DNA from: Basidiobolus meristosporus CBS 931.73 | Taxonomy: Eukaryota; Basidiobolomycota; Basidiobolomycetes; Basidiobolales; Basidiobolaceae | DNA: 64,000 nucleotides | Assembly: GCA_002104905.1 (NCBI GenBank) | Contig: MCFE01000149.1 | Span: 89,404-153,403 of the forward strand | Direction of reading: 5' to 3' | Shown: piece by piece, positions 22,064 to 39,566 of the stretch | Numbering within the stretch: the first letter of the stretch is position 1 | Layout of the letters: the number at the start of each line of letters is the position of its first letter | The notes under the pieces: generated by a model | The model's database searches: none | What the model saw: only the letters and a program-made list of their open reading frames with translations | What the model was told of the DNA's origin: nothing | Translations under genes and position numbers: made by a program

Positions 22064-22967
22064 TCACAGCAGGAACGGGATAACGGCTTTCCTGGATTTC
22101 GGGTAGTCCGCGAACGTCGTGTTATACCACTGGTGAATCTGCACAGCTCTGGGAATCAGGTTCGAGGCGGTGCACACGGCAAACAGCATCCCGGGTACCG
22201 ACTGGGTGGCGATTGCGTAGCCGGTCCATTCGATGATCTCGAAGAAGTAGTGGGGACAGGAGATGAACTCGAACAACTGCCCGTAGGGGATCTTGTACTT
22301 GCTTTGCTCCTTGTCTTTCCCTGACACATAGTTCGCTCGTAGGTTCATCAGCGTATTGTCGGCCAGTATGTTCCCGACGAAGCCTGCGAAGAACAGCGCA
22401 GTTCCAAGCAGGAATGGGGTCGAGGTCAGATACGATGCTGGATAGTCTCCAAACACCGCGGCCCATCGACCGTTCATGTACGCATTGCCCAGGTTGAAAA
22501 AGACCGCGCTCAAGCAAGTGATGATTGGCATGGGGGAGCGATACGAGGCACGCCAAACCGAGACGAACGACCGGTTGATGTAGTGCGTCAACCACATGGT
22601 CAGGAACAGGTAGCTAGCCACGGTAGGCTGTGTGTAGTGGGTCGATGAGGGCATGAAGAAAGAGACCAGGAATGTTAAGGGGGACATGGCTTCCATAAGC
22701 ATCCAGCCAAGCTTTCCAGGGATTTTTCCAAGAGGCACGTTGCTGGCCAACATACCTGTTAGAACCGAACATAAGCGAGTTAGTCGTATGCGATGGAAAT
22801 GAGCAACGTACGTGCTTGTACTCACCGTATGGCGAAGTTAATACACAAGAGGCAAGTATGACAACAATCGGAAACGCGACATACAGATATACCACCCGAC
22901 TCAGTAGGATGACTTCGGGGTCTTGTGGATCGTAGCGTGTGCTGTTGGCGAAGGGCATAAGCTCCAT
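22064..22967 (-). CDS. 3-oxo-5-alpha-steroid 4-dehydrogenase family membrane enzyme
   Basis: Two exons, 22967-22826 and 22755-22064, with a 70-bp GT...AG intron, encode 277 residues. The protein has several hydrophobic membrane segments and the C-terminal signature of the steroid 5-alpha-reductase family: LRANYVSGK, then YKIPYGQLFEFISCPHYFFE and WTGYAIAT. This is the NADPH-binding region shared by SRD5A enzymes. Members reduce the C4-C5 double bond of 3-oxo steroids or related enoyl substrates in the ER membrane. The fungal substrate is not evident. An upstream in-frame ATG exists at 23,105, but the start at 22,967 (MELMPFANS) gives the normal family length. The region MLASNVPLGKIPGKLGWMLM matches the conserved N-terminal part. 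Confidence 0.88.
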
Positions 22968-24009
22968 GATTGGAAGGTTTATCGGTGAATCGTGTTGGAG
23001 AGGTGATGACCTTCGTGTGGCAGGGTTCGGATTTATATAGAAAACTGCGCCTGATGCGTGAAGTCGGTGCAAAAAGCCGCGATCTAGACACAACAGGTGA
23101 TTCATCGATCAGTCAACAATCGATAATGCTATTCACCGAGTGGCTATCCAGCTGTTGGGTTGCTCTGATCGAGGAATTCATCAATAAAAGTACGATGGGT
23201 GCTTCCAGCAGCAAGTCCATTGCTCACTCATGTATCTCCTTGAGATCGAAATCAGCCAGGAGTCACTCGATACGTGAGGCTGACATTATGCAATCAATTA
23301 TATCTCATCCCCTTGTCAAGCTTGCTGGATTGGGGTCTCCTGAGCGAAGAACGCCTGCCTGCCCCTGGGATCGTCGAGAGCAATTCCGAAAACAGTCGGC
23401 TTCCGCACAGGGAGGGATAGACCAACTCCAGTCGAGCATGTCTTTAATTGGGTTGGGTGACTTGTTTGACCAGCACGATCGATCAACACCGGAGTCCGCC
23501 CTGATCCCCACTATCCTCATGATGGATTATCAAGACGCATTGTGCTCATGCATGCTCTGGTCCAGCCTGACGATGCGAAACATACACTACAAACACCACG
23601 AATTGACCAACGTAGCCATATGGAGATACTCAGCCACTAAGGCTTGCTCTCTCTCTACAGGAGAAGCCGCTACTGAGGAGATGGATGCTTTTCATGGTGC
23701 AGTGGTCTTTGACAAAATGGTTTTTATATACGCAAATCATCAGGCCTTCCCAGAAGAAGGCCTCATTTATGTGGTGGTTTAGACAAAGTATGTAATGTTT
23801 TCTCCGCATACAGTACAACCCAACATAAACCCTGGTTTCCAATGTGCTTGAAAATCTCTGCAAGTGTCCGGTGTTACATGAAAAAGGGCCAACAAGGTGA
23901 AATAGACTGTTGACTAGGGGTAGTATTCATTTACGTGATCGGGTTCGAAGGACGTACTCCACAATATAATACAATCGGATGAGTATTCGGTGTGCGCACG
24001 ATGTATGAA
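22968..24009. other. intergenic; contains a 270-codon open frame of doubtful status
   Basis: A plus-strand frame, 22970-23782, starts at the reductase start codon region on the opposite strand and stays open for 270 codons. It shows no recognised domain, no clear compositional bias and could be chance. It is listed here rather than as a gene. Confidence 0.25.
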
Positions 24010-27000
24010 CTAAAAGCCATAATACCCAGAATACAAAGAGGATGGCCCCTTTCGCCCATCCCTCTCGGTGCTGTTATTTGTAGCTACAGGGCCTGGGGTT
24101 TCGAAAGGAAGAGATGCCTCATCTGTTCTGGCCCAGATCTCCAGGTTGGGTTTGTTCTTCACATGTGCGCGTCCGTAAGTATTGTTGATCCCTGGAGGAG
24201 GGGAAGGCATTAGCGCATGTCTGGATGAGCTGAGCTGAGGTTGGGGATGTACTTACAACCGAGTGAGCCATTACTCAGGGCATTCTCGTGAGGAAGCCAG
24301 ATGTCGTCCTTCGATATATTGGATGTGGGCGTGGAATGCTTCTGTTCCAAGGGGATACTTGAGTATCTTCGGTGTTGGTATGTTGATTGATTGATGGCGG
24401 GATGTTGATACTTGTGTGCATTTAGGCTGGTATACGTATTTCGCCGCTGGGTATTGGGCTCAAATATCGCGCTAGCATCCAGATCAAAGAGGCTATAGCT
24501 TCGGTTATCGCGCTGAGGTCTGGGGTCCGAGATCATCTGCGGCATGCTACTGGACGCTCGTCTAGGGTACATGTCGAATGATCTGTTGGTCGCGAATCCA
24601 ACCGAGTTGAAGAACGTTATCTGCGACGACTCTAGATAGTCTTTTAGGATCTGCTGCGCTCTGGGTAATTTATGCACATCGCGTCGATCGTATTTGAAGC
24701 TAAACGTATAATGGCCAGAGTCATTCAAGGGGTGCATTCCAGGCATCGGGGTGGTTTCGGTGGTTGCTGTGAGCGCGATATTGAAGTCGCATTTGATCTG
24801 CCGTGTGAGCTCCTGGAAGACACTGCTCTCGATAGAATGGGCTAGTGCCGGTGAGGACGGAAGACGCATAAAATACTCCTCCGAAGTCGTCTCCTAATGT
24901 TGACGGGTGATGTCTCAGTACCCATGTCGGTTAGAGGGCTAGAAAACAACTTCTTACCATAGGCAGCTGCTCAAAGCCACCATGATGATAGCCGGAGTCG
25001 TGCCGAGAGTGGGACACCCGGGAGGATGGAGCGGTGCGGGGAGGCACGGCGTTCGCACTGAACCCAGAATCACTGCACCAGTCCATTTCCTTGTTGCTGT
25101 TTTCCACTAGATCCAGGATAGCTTGCTTGAAGTTGAAAAGACTGATGACATTTTTGGCTGGAGTGCGGGCAACGACGTTGTCTCCTGAATCAACTACGGC
25201 TCCAAGTGCAGCAAACTCTTCAGCCGTGGAGAATTTGACGTATACACCGAACTGCTTCATGATTCTTTGGATATTTCTTCCACCTACCCCGATGATGCGC
25301 TTGTGGTACGCCTCCGGCACAAAAAAGGATAATTCCGCCGGCAGCTCCTCCTTTAAGAAATGTCAATTGCCTTCTTGGGAAGTGATGTGACCATACGAAG
25401 TACCTGCAGCAGCTCGATCCCGTTTAGGGTCTTGGAGCATTGGGGGCTGTAGACGTTGATGAAGAAGGTGTGATCGTTGAAATTTTCAAATCCAATCTTG
25501 ACATTCGACATCTTCATGATCTTGTTGACCTTCCCGTTTTTCTTGCCGCTGATGAACTCCCGGTGTTCGGTGGATAGCTCTATCTGTGCCTTGCACTCCT
25601 TTTGGAATAGCTGACATGAGGAGCCGGTGAGCGGGGGAAGATGCTGATGAACCGGCGATGGGGTCTTACCTTGAACGAGAACTCTTTTTCTATCGCCCTG
25701 AACGCGTCCTTAGATGGCTGCGGCTGGCCAAAGATTTCAAAGCAGTGGTTTTGATACTTGATCTCGGCACCGGATGATTTACAGATATTGAAAATGAGTT
25801 CATTGAGCTGGTGTTGGGCGGGAAGTTGGATCGGTTGGCTACTCGGGATATTGCTTTCCAGCCACAGCCAGCCTGAAAACATGTCGCTTGTCTACGAAGC
25901 AAGGATGAGTATGCAATGAGCAAACATTGATGTCAACTCAATTTACCATATGGGTGATTCCGACTATGGTACGTAAAATCTCACGTTCATTCTTGCCATA
26001 TATGGTGACGAATGATTTCTTGGAATTCGCTGGGGGAAAGAGGATGGTTGTACCATTATCCTCCATTACACTCAGTAGGTCCTGGTATTTCAATATGGGA
26101 AGCCAATCTAATTTTCGCGGCTGAAGGGGGTATTGACAAGATACTACATCGGTTTCCTATATCGCACAAGGTAAATACATGGTCCCCTCCAGGCTACGGT
26201 TGGCCAAAAGCACTTACAATTTGCTGCATGGTAGACATTAGCATCTCGACCGCCTTTGCGGTGGCGGATACCTCCCCGACGACCAGGACCTCACTTTTGC
26301 AGCTGTCGAAGGAATGGGTATCTAGCAAACTACCGTAGTGTCGGGGAAGGTAGATATTGGTGTTGGTGGCTTTCTCGATGGTGCGAATGGTCGCGTGTTT
26401 AGCGCCACAGACGATGTTGAGTAGCTGAGGAGAGATCTCGAGCTCTCCCACATGCATTTTCTCCTTTGGAAAAAAATGTCAATAATGTCCACGCTACGAA
26501 AGACTGCTCTACTTGGAATTACCGCCATCGCAGTCAATCGGATCAGCTCGAGGCGAGCTTTTTCCACTTCGGCGGGCCTTCCTTGGATAGTGATGTACAC
26601 TGTGTTTAACTGGGCATTTATGCTGCCCGAACGAGTATCTGTGTCAGGGAAATCGATGATAACGTTTTGTTGTCGCATGATATCTTCTATTTTCTGCTGG
26701 AAAACTGGCTTTACTGCCCCGTCAAGCAGTAAGGTATCCTTACTGATGAACCTATACAAAACGGAGGCCTACATGTATGGTACAGTTAGCATGCCTCTAG
26801 CCAGTGGAGTATCGTGGTCGCTTACCTCTGAAGGGTATTTGTTCAAGATGGATCTTTGTGCAGATATGACTTGGAGAGAGGGCCCGGATAGGAAAACCAC
26901 ATAATGTCGCTGCTTGTGCGGAGACATCGGGCCACCGGAACTGGCGTCAAACCCAGACGACTGGAGTTGGTACGCGCAATAGTTCTCCACAACCTTATCG

Positions 27001-27110
27001 CACAGGACATTTAGCTTATTCAACGGCAGCCCGAGAACCTCCACACTGTCGTATGGGGAGATCTTGACTACAGGCTGGGTTAAGCAAAAGGCGAGGCAGG
27101 CCTGATCCAT
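24010..27110 (-). CDS. multi-KH-domain RNA-binding protein
   Basis: Nine exons join in frame: 27110-26826, 26768-26523, 26463-26218, 26120-25947, 25891-25670, 25610-25404, 25350-24958, 24893-24257 and 24191-24010, with short GT...AG introns, encoding 863 residues. KH-type modules are seen in exon 3 (VCGAKHATIRTIEKATNTNI), exon 6 (FISGKKNGKVNKIMKMSNVK) and, most clearly, exon 7 (RIIGVGGRNIQRIMKQFGVY, with the GxxG loop). Exons 2 and 4 look like diverged KH repeats. The C-terminal third is low-complexity, rich in Ser, Tyr and Arg. The layout resembles the fungal Khd4/Bicaudal-C/vigilin group, which bind mRNA. The target is unknown. An in-frame ATG at 27,209 would add 33 residues; the later one fits the domain start better. 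Confidence 0.8.
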
Positions 27111-30100
27111 GGTGTGTCCGGGGGATGAGGGAAGGGGTAATATAGTGGAAATCGCTGATTTAACCTCAACTAAATTTCGAAGGTATTTGAGTGAATAATG
27201 GGATCCCAATCTACAATTGAGAGTGCTAGGAGATTCTAAATTAAGGCGAGAAGTCGATGCACGTAGAGGACATACAGGTACAGGCTAATTGAAGTCGGAA
27301 GGAATTCTATAACCCGAGAAAAAGGATAACTCAACAATGTAAATCTATTGTCCAACTTCATGTGAGCGCGCATCTAGTTAAATAGTGAACATCGTTCCCC
27401 CGCCCATATTGACTCGCCTCTTTTTTTTCATAATGATCGAATTGAATCATGGCGGATGACCTGAACTTTAATATAGATCATATTAAATTGGATCAAGCCT
27501 AACATCAGCAAGTCAGATTTGATAGCCCAATACCGCTCTATAAGCGCTAGAGTGATTTTGATCTTAATTGAAGGGCCCATATATCTTAGTGTATGCGCAT
27601 TAGTAGTCGGCCAGAAACCCGAATCTTAGACTGGTAAGACACTGTCTATTGGATCGAGTCTAAACGCCCAGATCGAAATGGTAAATAACAGGTAAGTCTG
27701 CCCGATTGAAGGTTAGCTCAGAACAGATCCATGGTAATTTCCGCATGCTGGGTAGCTTGCCGCGATAACTGATCGTGTTTGGAGCGCAGAGATGCCATGG
27801 CCTCGTCGCAAGCCAATCAGTCCCGCCCTGATCTAGCAAATGGCGATGTTTTTTCTGAGTCCATTCAACTTACCACATGTATACGGGCGATTATGGCAAT
27901 CTGGGTGTTTGGGCCTAGCCAATGGGGCCGGCGGTCTTAGGGTTAGGGCTCGTAGCAGAAACCACTGTTGACTGAGAAGCAATCGGAGATGCTTGTATAA
28001 AACCTGTTTCTGTGGCTCTGAAATACTGTACACCACATGCACTTGGAGAGTGGTTAGATCAGTATCTCCAGGAATATGAGACATAGTTTCGGGTAATTTC
28101 TTTAATGGGTAAGTTTACCATTGATTAACATGCTCTGTATATTAAAGATCAGGAGCATACCATGGATGGTTGCTTACTGTGTTGCGTGACTGTCATTTGC
28201 AAGCAGGTGAGATTGGTAACTTTTTATTCCTGGACACAGCATTCGATAGTTCAAGATTCGGTCCTCTGCTCACGTGCTAGGCGGTGGAGATACCGGAGGA
28301 CGAAGAGCGGAGCAATAGGTGGAAGTGAGGCAAGATACTGTCTCTAATGAGGGTTTTGCTGCTTACTGTGGATTTGCATGAGCTGATACGGATCCCGTCA
28401 TCATGTGTATATCATTCTCGTCGTATGATGGTCAAGTTCATTGGAATCCCAACTATTTCCTGTACCATGAGGTGCCAGCTGGCTCCCACACACCCTTTCA
28501 AGCCCCACTTGCTATGTAGTCATGAATATTATCCATTGCCCAAATGGTTTGGATCACTACAAGGCAATCTGAGCTCATGCCACCATCACACGTCCCTGGT
28601 ATTCTTGGACAGATGGTAACCCATCTGGCTTTCCAATCACCCTTGCAATTCTGTCGCGATCCTGCTGATGGCTTCCCAGAGCCTTTGTCCGCTAGAGAAC
28701 CAGCTCAAATCACGCCATGGATATGAAATATGCGAGCACTGCTCTCCACCGCCTCCTGAGATGCGCTGCTTCCCTCACTTCAGTGCCGGTGATGTGTCTT
28801 GGAGCTGGCGAGAGTACCTCAGAGTTGGATCTTGACATTGACAGATGGTTTGGAAATGTCAGCCAACCTTGGCGAGCCTACATGACTGTAAGATCTACAT
28901 GAATCCCAAATTTAATTAAAACACCAATATTTGAATCGCATCAAGTGGGGACGGCGCTGACCATCCATCATTAGTCCAGTCATAGCGGGTGCCTCTATCC
29001 AATCACTTGTACTCGTAGGCGGATGGGGTGATGGACGATCGGAGACAGAACCACGACTCCGCCTTGCTCTCCGACAGAAATCGGAGGATCATGTGTTTCT
29101 TAATGGTACGAGGCTACGAAAGCCACCAAGCAATTAGGCAGATAGGCGCCAACGCACTTTGGTGATTCGATGGCATGTCCACCCACCACCAAGTTTCATG
29201 ATGGGAATTGCACGAATTCAGCCATTTCCCGCCAACCGTTTTGGCCGGATTACCCAGGGTTTTAAGTGGGGCAACGCACATGTAGGATTATCCAGTCATT
29301 GAGTGCACATAGCTCTATATTAAATCCAGCCATTTGTGAATTGGGCAATGGTGGGCTCCAGCGAACTTCAATCTGATGGTGTTCGGGTATCATCCACAAG
29401 AGTCTATTGTTTCATAACAAAGGGAAGTGTGACAACAGCCCCTCTCTTGTCCGGATACCATGGTGTGCTATTTGGCGGATCCATTGCATTGCATTTGAGC
29501 ATTGTGCTGGCTCTGTGGTAAATGATAAACATTCCTGTGGATCGTCCCAATCGAATAGCCTGGTCTGCAAGGATCAACTTCGGTGGGCCTTGATGCTCTT
29601 ACTCACCCCTCTCAGAGAGCTGCATCGTGCTGGATGCCATTTGCTCAACACAGGTAGCTTCACAGTCATGAAGCATGTTGCTTTGTCATGGAATCCTGTC
29701 GCTGTGATTTGTTGATGGCATCTATAGCCACATTAAGCCTGATAAGGAATGTCAGATAGCCATACTGTCTATTTATTTCAATCAATGGTTGCTCTTGTTT
29801 CTCGAGGATTTGGGCGCGTTGTTTTGCCACATATATCGAATCACCTCCAAAGATACCCTCACGTGACACCGCTGCCGTTTGGCTCCAAGTCGATATTTGA
29901 AACAGAACACCATTACCGCGCGTAATGAAGCCCGACGGAATGTTATTATCAACATCTGACGTAAAGAGTCCGCTTCTCCTCATGTTTCGCAGATGCTGTC
30001 ATAAGTACCCAGTAAATACCGGGCGTCCCTGGAATGATGGAATGATATCTTTATGCGTATCATTCGATTGGGATTAGATCGGAATATCTCAGGTCTACTG

Positions 30101-30563
30101 GCCTGGTCAGTAAGTGCGATCCATTCGCATTCGCCCCTGGTTACACGTTGAGATCATGACTAATCTGCGTTACGCCAGGGGATCCGCTACGTTCTCTGCC
30201 ACTGCCAAGCACCACTAGGTCACTCGGATGCTAACGGTCTTCGAGCCGATATCTAGAACCGCTCACAGGATCAACATTTCAACCTTAACTTCTGGATGCC
30301 AAGGAATGGAATGCGCAAAAGCCATATATGGCGAATGAATTTCATTGCCAGCCTACGCTGGCACCATAATTTTTCCTGGCTTTCCGATTAAGGCACGGGA
30401 TTTAATGGTCAGTAAACAAGTATTGCCATGATTTCATTCTTGCCGTGGTAGGCCATTTCCTAGGGCTCGAGAAATTGGTGCAACCTTTCTTTCCCTTGTA
30501 CTTTCACCTCTCCTCCGGCCCCAACTCTTTCCCTGCCTCTCCCCTCAGTTCTGCATCCACTCC
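27111..30563. other. 3.4-kb intergenic region, no supported gene
   Basis: Only short scattered frames occur on both strands (for example 28084-27833 minus and 29983-29666 minus). None has a recognised domain or a splice pattern that joins it to a neighbour. CpG frequency is normal, so this is not repeat-derived. It may hold promoter sequence, UTRs or non-coding RNA. Confidence 0.4.
30484..30548 (+). promoter_or_regulatory. CT-rich tract upstream of the SEC4 start
   Basis: A pyrimidine-rich run (CTTTCTTTCCC ... CTCTTTCCCTGCCTCTCCCC) sits immediately before the ATG at 30,564. Such CT tracts commonly mark transcription starts of strongly expressed fungal genes. Confidence 0.5.
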
Positions 30564-33511
<2,948 letters not shown>

Positions 33512-34158
33512 GCCTGACGCTACGCCCCCGCACTGGCCCCTTTTCAGCATGACAGAGCCTTCCACAGCTCACCTATGAATTCTACAGCAATCCTGCAAGA
33601 ACATATTAGTTCCACCACTCTCGTTATAGGATCAACTCGGTTGGGAGTGAGTTCACTTGATATAGTCTAATACTCATTATAATAAATCAGTTCCACCTGC
33701 CACAACCAACGAGTGATTTGATAATGATATGAGATTTGTACACTTCGATTGGATGGCCGTCCAGCAATAGACTACTCCATCTGGTTACCATGATTTAAGT
33801 CTAATTGACCCTGCACGAGTAATTGGGTTTCTTGGACGACTTGCAACATTTATTCCCTTTGTTAACACTGGCTACGATTTGGCTGTGTTTCAATAAACAT
33901 TTATCGGCTTCCATTTATCCAGACAATCCTGATTCAAAAGTAGAAGAGAGCTCCGGCACTATCTAACGCGGCGTGAGCGCGGTCGAAGCAAGTGATTAGC
34001 ATTGGGTGGCTGGTGCGACAAATGCAGGATAGAACCAAAGAAGCCCCACAAAAGAATAGGTGGCTGGGAAGAACCGGCGCTACCGTTCGGCAAGCAATGT
34101 ATGGGAAATTACCTGAGCTAAGAGGGTGGAGTGTTTGAAAGCAATGTCGCTCATGCGT
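33512..34158. other. convergent intergenic region, PCT1 and YPT7
   Basis: The two genes end towards each other. No coding frame with a domain is seen. It presumably holds both 3' UTRs and terminators. Confidence 0.4.
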
Positions 34159-35167
<1,009 letters not shown>

Positions 35168-36236
35168 AATTGAGATTGTCGGAAGAGTCGTCACCAATTA
35201 CAAGAGCTTCGGTTAAGAAAGTAAGAATAGATTAATACAGAGGTTGAAAATTCCTGTAGGAAATAGGCGTGCTAGAGCTGGATTCTGGATCAAGTGTGGC
35301 AACCCCATTGTTATCACTGATTGAACACATGTCCAACAAGATGCCTATGTCTTGACATCGGCATACATGACAAATGGTCATCTGATTAGATTATTGCGTG
35401 GTCTTCATGTAGCAAAACCATAGATGAACAATATTCCGAAGGGTTTAAACTTGGCATCCATTGAATTATGTAAAAGTTGGCAACTGGATGTTATCATTTC
35501 ATACGACAGCATCAAACTTGTGATGATCTCTGAATACGTGCCGATTGCCTCACCTACGATGCTTGCATAAGGCAACTCGATAGTAACCGAGAGGGTGTTG
35601 ATGATCACCCAATGTTTAAGTGGATGTGCAATTTTATCAGATGACATTTGGATCGGTTAGAGTGCGAAGATCGTGGCGAATTGCCTACCAGATGATCCAA
35701 TATATGTACTCTGCACTTTCTGACATCATCCTTCAGAGTTGTCATCTCGTTTAGGAGAGTAGCCAATCAGCCTAGATCTTCAATAGTAGAAGCCCAGCTT
35801 CCAACCGATTTTTAATAGGCCAGTATAAAATTGCCATCCTGTTAAAAGAATTTGTGTTCCATTTATAAAATATTTGACTTATCTATGCATATAGATGCTA
35901 TATCACCAATGCTGGTGTACCTGCTATACCTCCCTCACTACTGGAGGCAAACCTTTTATTGTTGTTCAAGAGCATGGCTTTGATGTTCTGCTGCTTTACA
36001 TCCAGTTGATTACTTGTAGGGAGTATTTGTTTTCTGATACAAAACCTGTCTATAATTATATACTCTGCAGAACCCATCAATATCACCTTCTTGGACCCTG
36101 TATTGGATCTTAAGCCCACTCTTTTGGCATGTCCAACACAAATTGCCTGCAATAGAAATTGTATGCTTGGAATCATTTGTGTACAGAAAGGATTTGATAG
36201 TACAATAAAGTAGTTCAAGAGCCTAAATCTGCACCC
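35168..36236. other. spacer before the gypsy element; possible decayed transposon
   Basis: From about 35,880 the CpG-poor repeat compartment resumes. A minus-strand frame, 36248-35898, overlaps the LTR and has no recognised motif. It may be another decayed element into which the gypsy element inserted. Confidence 0.3.
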
Positions 36237-36935
36237 TGTTGTATCCAAGAGAAAAGTGTAATAAAACTCTTGAATGGTTTAACTGAACCTAAATGACAAC
36301 CAAGTGCAGAATCTTAGAATTGTCAGAGAGTGGCAGAAATATTAGCAGAGAGGTTCTGGTCTAATATTGGTCTTGTATATAGCTGAGTTGGGCTATAAAG
36401 GCAACAGGGTTGGTTTGCTATGCAAGCTAGGCTTGGTGTTCTTTGGAGTGCTAGATATGCTAGGCTTGGGTAGAAACTAGAATGTAATGGTTGAGTTCTT
36501 AATTTTGCTGAGACACAATCCTAATTTTGTCAAGACACACACCAAACCAAAAGGTTCAGTAAACTTTATCTATATTTTTCTGATCAGGTTGAATTAGTAA
36601 GCACTATGAAACTGGACTAATTGAAATCTGTTGGGGTGTTCATAGGTGCATAAGATAAATAAGAGATTGTATCATTAATCAACAGGTGTCTTGGCAACTG
36701 CTAAGTGGTTGGATAGATCTCAGATGACTGATCACTTGGAAAGGCTTAACAGATCAGTTGAGGATATAATGACCACATGAAAAATGATCAGGTGTGACAG
36801 CTAAAAATAGATTCTGAGAAGTGATAAAATAAACCAAAACTGTGATTAGTTATGTTTGGGTTAGGGAAAGTCAGTTAGGGTACTAGATTTCTAACAAAGC
36901 AAATTTGGTTAGGTTTTAAATGTTGATGCAAAACA
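36237..36935 (-). repeat. gypsy LTR, 3' copy (699 bp)
   Basis: Begins TGTTGTATCCAAG on the plus strand and ends near GCAAAACA. It has the same layout as the LTRs at 39,567 and 41,410. In element sense it is the 3' LTR, preceded by a purine-rich tract. Confidence 0.85.
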
Positions 36936-38860
36936 TAACTACCTCCTGGGAGAGGTGTTTTCTGATATCTTTTGGGTTCCCCTGTGGCTCCAATACTGAT
37001 CAATGATGGCAACATCATCAAAGTTGGTATAAGGTTCTCAGGTGTTGTATTTGGCATTGTAACCTTTCCACTTGACTAAATAAAGGCAATTTGGTTCTTT
37101 TCCATCATGATCCACAATAGCTTCAACTTCATAGGATTCTGAACTAACTGGGTCTTGAGATATAAGCTTCAGTGAAGAAGGTGGAAAGTTGTTAAGTAGC
37201 AGTACTCCAATATTGTCCTGAAGTACATAAGATCCTCCAGTGGTACATCTGGCAGCTTTGAATGGGCCTTCATATTTAGGGTCAAGTATAGATTGTTGGA
37301 TTGGATCCAGTGTCATGACATATGACCCATCTGGGAAGCAGCTGTTCCTGTGTCTTGAGGTTTATGTTGAAGTCATCTTTTACTGTGAGGTCTTACTTCT
37401 GGCACTGATAGCAGGGTAGACAATGCTGGTATGGTACTCAAGTTGGTTCTTTAGCTTGTCTGTATATAACTTTGCTAACTCTGTATTCTGGTAGTCTCCA
37501 AAGTGGTTGTATCTTCTTCCAAACATCAAAAAAAATGGCATTGATTCATGTAGTGCAGCAATTTTGGTGTTGATAGCATACTGTACGGTTGGAATGTACT
37601 TGTCCCAATTCTTTTTGATACCTTTGATAGATTTCCTGATGATGTTCACTGAGGTCTGAACATGTCTTTTGGCAAGTCCATTAGCTTTGGAATGATAGGG
37701 AGTGATCAGACAGTGATCAATGGCACAACTCTGGCAAAGGGCTTTGATCATGTGATCCACAAAATCTGTTCCACTATCCAATTAAATGACCTTGGGGAAT
37801 CCAAATAGGCTTACCATCATCACTAGTGGTGAAAGGTCCAGCTAGATCAATTGCAATATAATCCATAGGAAGGCTTGCATGGATGGGACTCAAAGGGTGA
37901 AATCCATGGTGGCTGATATTGTAAAGTTGACATTTTCTGCAAGACTTGACAAATTCTAGGCAGTCAGCCTTGATATTTGGCCAGTGATATCCATCAGAGT
38001 GTAGCTTCTGCATAAGTGTATCAGCTCCAAAGTGACCAAGTAAAAGACTCCTCTGTATCAATGTTTCTTTTCATCAGCATGTGGGATTTTCCAAGTTGCT
38101 GAATCTAGTGGAGGAATTATTTTGGAAGTTCCAGTGAGCTTAATGATTATGTCAGTAATCACATGTCCCACCCAAGGTGAAGTTAGGAAAAGTCCTTAAA
38201 GGTGGTCAGGCAGGATGCAGTGGATTCCTGGGCAATGAATAACTCTATATTCATAATGTAGTAGAGTATCAAGCTACTTGGAAAGCATTGGAGTCAGAGT
38301 CTTTTCAGTATGGATATAGACAAGGGCTTGGTGGTTGGTGTGCAAGGTAAAAGGGTTACCCCATAAGTACTGATGAAACTTCTTCAAGGCAAAGACTATG
38401 GCAAGTAGCTCCTTCTTGGTGGCAGAGTAGTTTCTCTCAGTAGGTTGTAGGGATCTGGCTTGAAAAGAGATCCAGTGAGGTGGATTTTGGTCTTCATCCT
38501 GGTATAGGACAGACCCTAACCCAACATTGGATGCATCCATAGCAACAACAAAGGTCTTAGTAAAGTCTGGGTAGGATAGGGTGGGTGCTTGTGGGAGCAA
38601 TTGTCAGAGTGACCAAAATGCTTGGTCATGAGCCTTGTTCCAGGCTGAGGGAAGATCAGGACTCTGGTGTAATGCATCCAAAGGTGCACTCAATGAGGAC
38701 ATTATAGGAATGTGTTCCCTGGGATAGTTGAATACTCCAAGATAATGTTGGAGTTGCTTAGCACTAGTGGGTTTTGGCCATTCAGGAATATTGACCAGTT
38801 TGAACAGGTCAAGCTGGTGGCCAGCTGGTGTGACAATGAACCCAAGTAGATTGATTTTGA
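36936..38860 (-). pseudogene. gypsy pol remnant: RT end, RNase H, integrase, chromodomain
   Basis: From 38,860 the RT thumb/connection reads LLGFIVTPAGHQLDLF, then RNase H with FVVAMDASNVGLGSVLYQDE and YSATKKELLAIVFALKKFHQY. Integrase has the H2C2 zinc finger (HFGADTLMQKLH ... CRKCQLY, about 37,980) and core pieces ending YHSKANGLAKRHVQ (about 37,680). The tail, 37316-37038, holds a chromodomain (YEVEAIVDHD ... YLVKWKGYNAKYNT), which in chromoviruses directs integration to heterochromatin. Several stops and frameshifts separate these blocks. Confidence 0.85.
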
Positions 38861-38889
38861 GGGTTAGGGTTGCACAGATCCACCTTTTT

Positions 38890-39500
38890 GCATTTTAGTT
38901 TTCCATCAGTTGCAGTTTGGATGCGCTTTCTTGAGGGGATCTTCAAAATGGCCACAAAAGAGGTTCTGGGCAACTTTCCATGTACTTTTGGATGTAATAT
39001 TCACTTCAACCCAGTCAGCATCTTGCAAGGTGAGACAGAGAGGCAGAAGTCTAGCCCAGTTGGTGTTGTGGTCTAACTGGTGTGCAGCTAAGACATGACT
39101 AAACTTGTAAAGAAACTCAGTGGAATTATATATGGCATTGGCTTGTTCAGCATAAAGAGGCAAGGATCTTGGGACAACCACCAGAGCAGGTCAAGAGGGA
39201 GATGTAGACCTGGAGAATCCAAAGGCATGACTTCTTGGTGGCTGATGCAAAGCAAGACTTAGCAGATTTTCAATGCTATTAATTACAATGGCAACATTCT
39301 CCAGGGCTTCTTTGGTAATTCCAATTTCATCTTGGTAACTGGAAACAACTTCAAGAAGTTCATTGCTACAATGATTGTCAGATCTTGTCTTGGCAAGCTT
39401 TGTGTGCTCAAGCATTGAAGTGTTTCTTTCATGCATGATGTTTTCAAGCTGTTCAGTTAGTTCTTCCTGATTTCTGCAGGCTTCTTCCAACATGAAAAGA
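38890..39500 (-). pseudogene. gypsy gag, second copy, truncated
   Basis: Frames 39493-39191 and 39181-38906 repeat the gag of 40,921-41,375 (EELTEQLENIMHERN, HQPPRSHAFGFSRSTSPS, and DWVEVNI near 39,020). It stops at about 38,890 and runs directly into RT sequence, so the C-terminal part and the protease are deleted. Confidence 0.8.
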
Positions 39501-39566
39501 TTTGGATTGTTTGCTGCTGAGGATATATTGTAAAGCAGTTGAATGTAATGGAATTCAACAAAAAAA

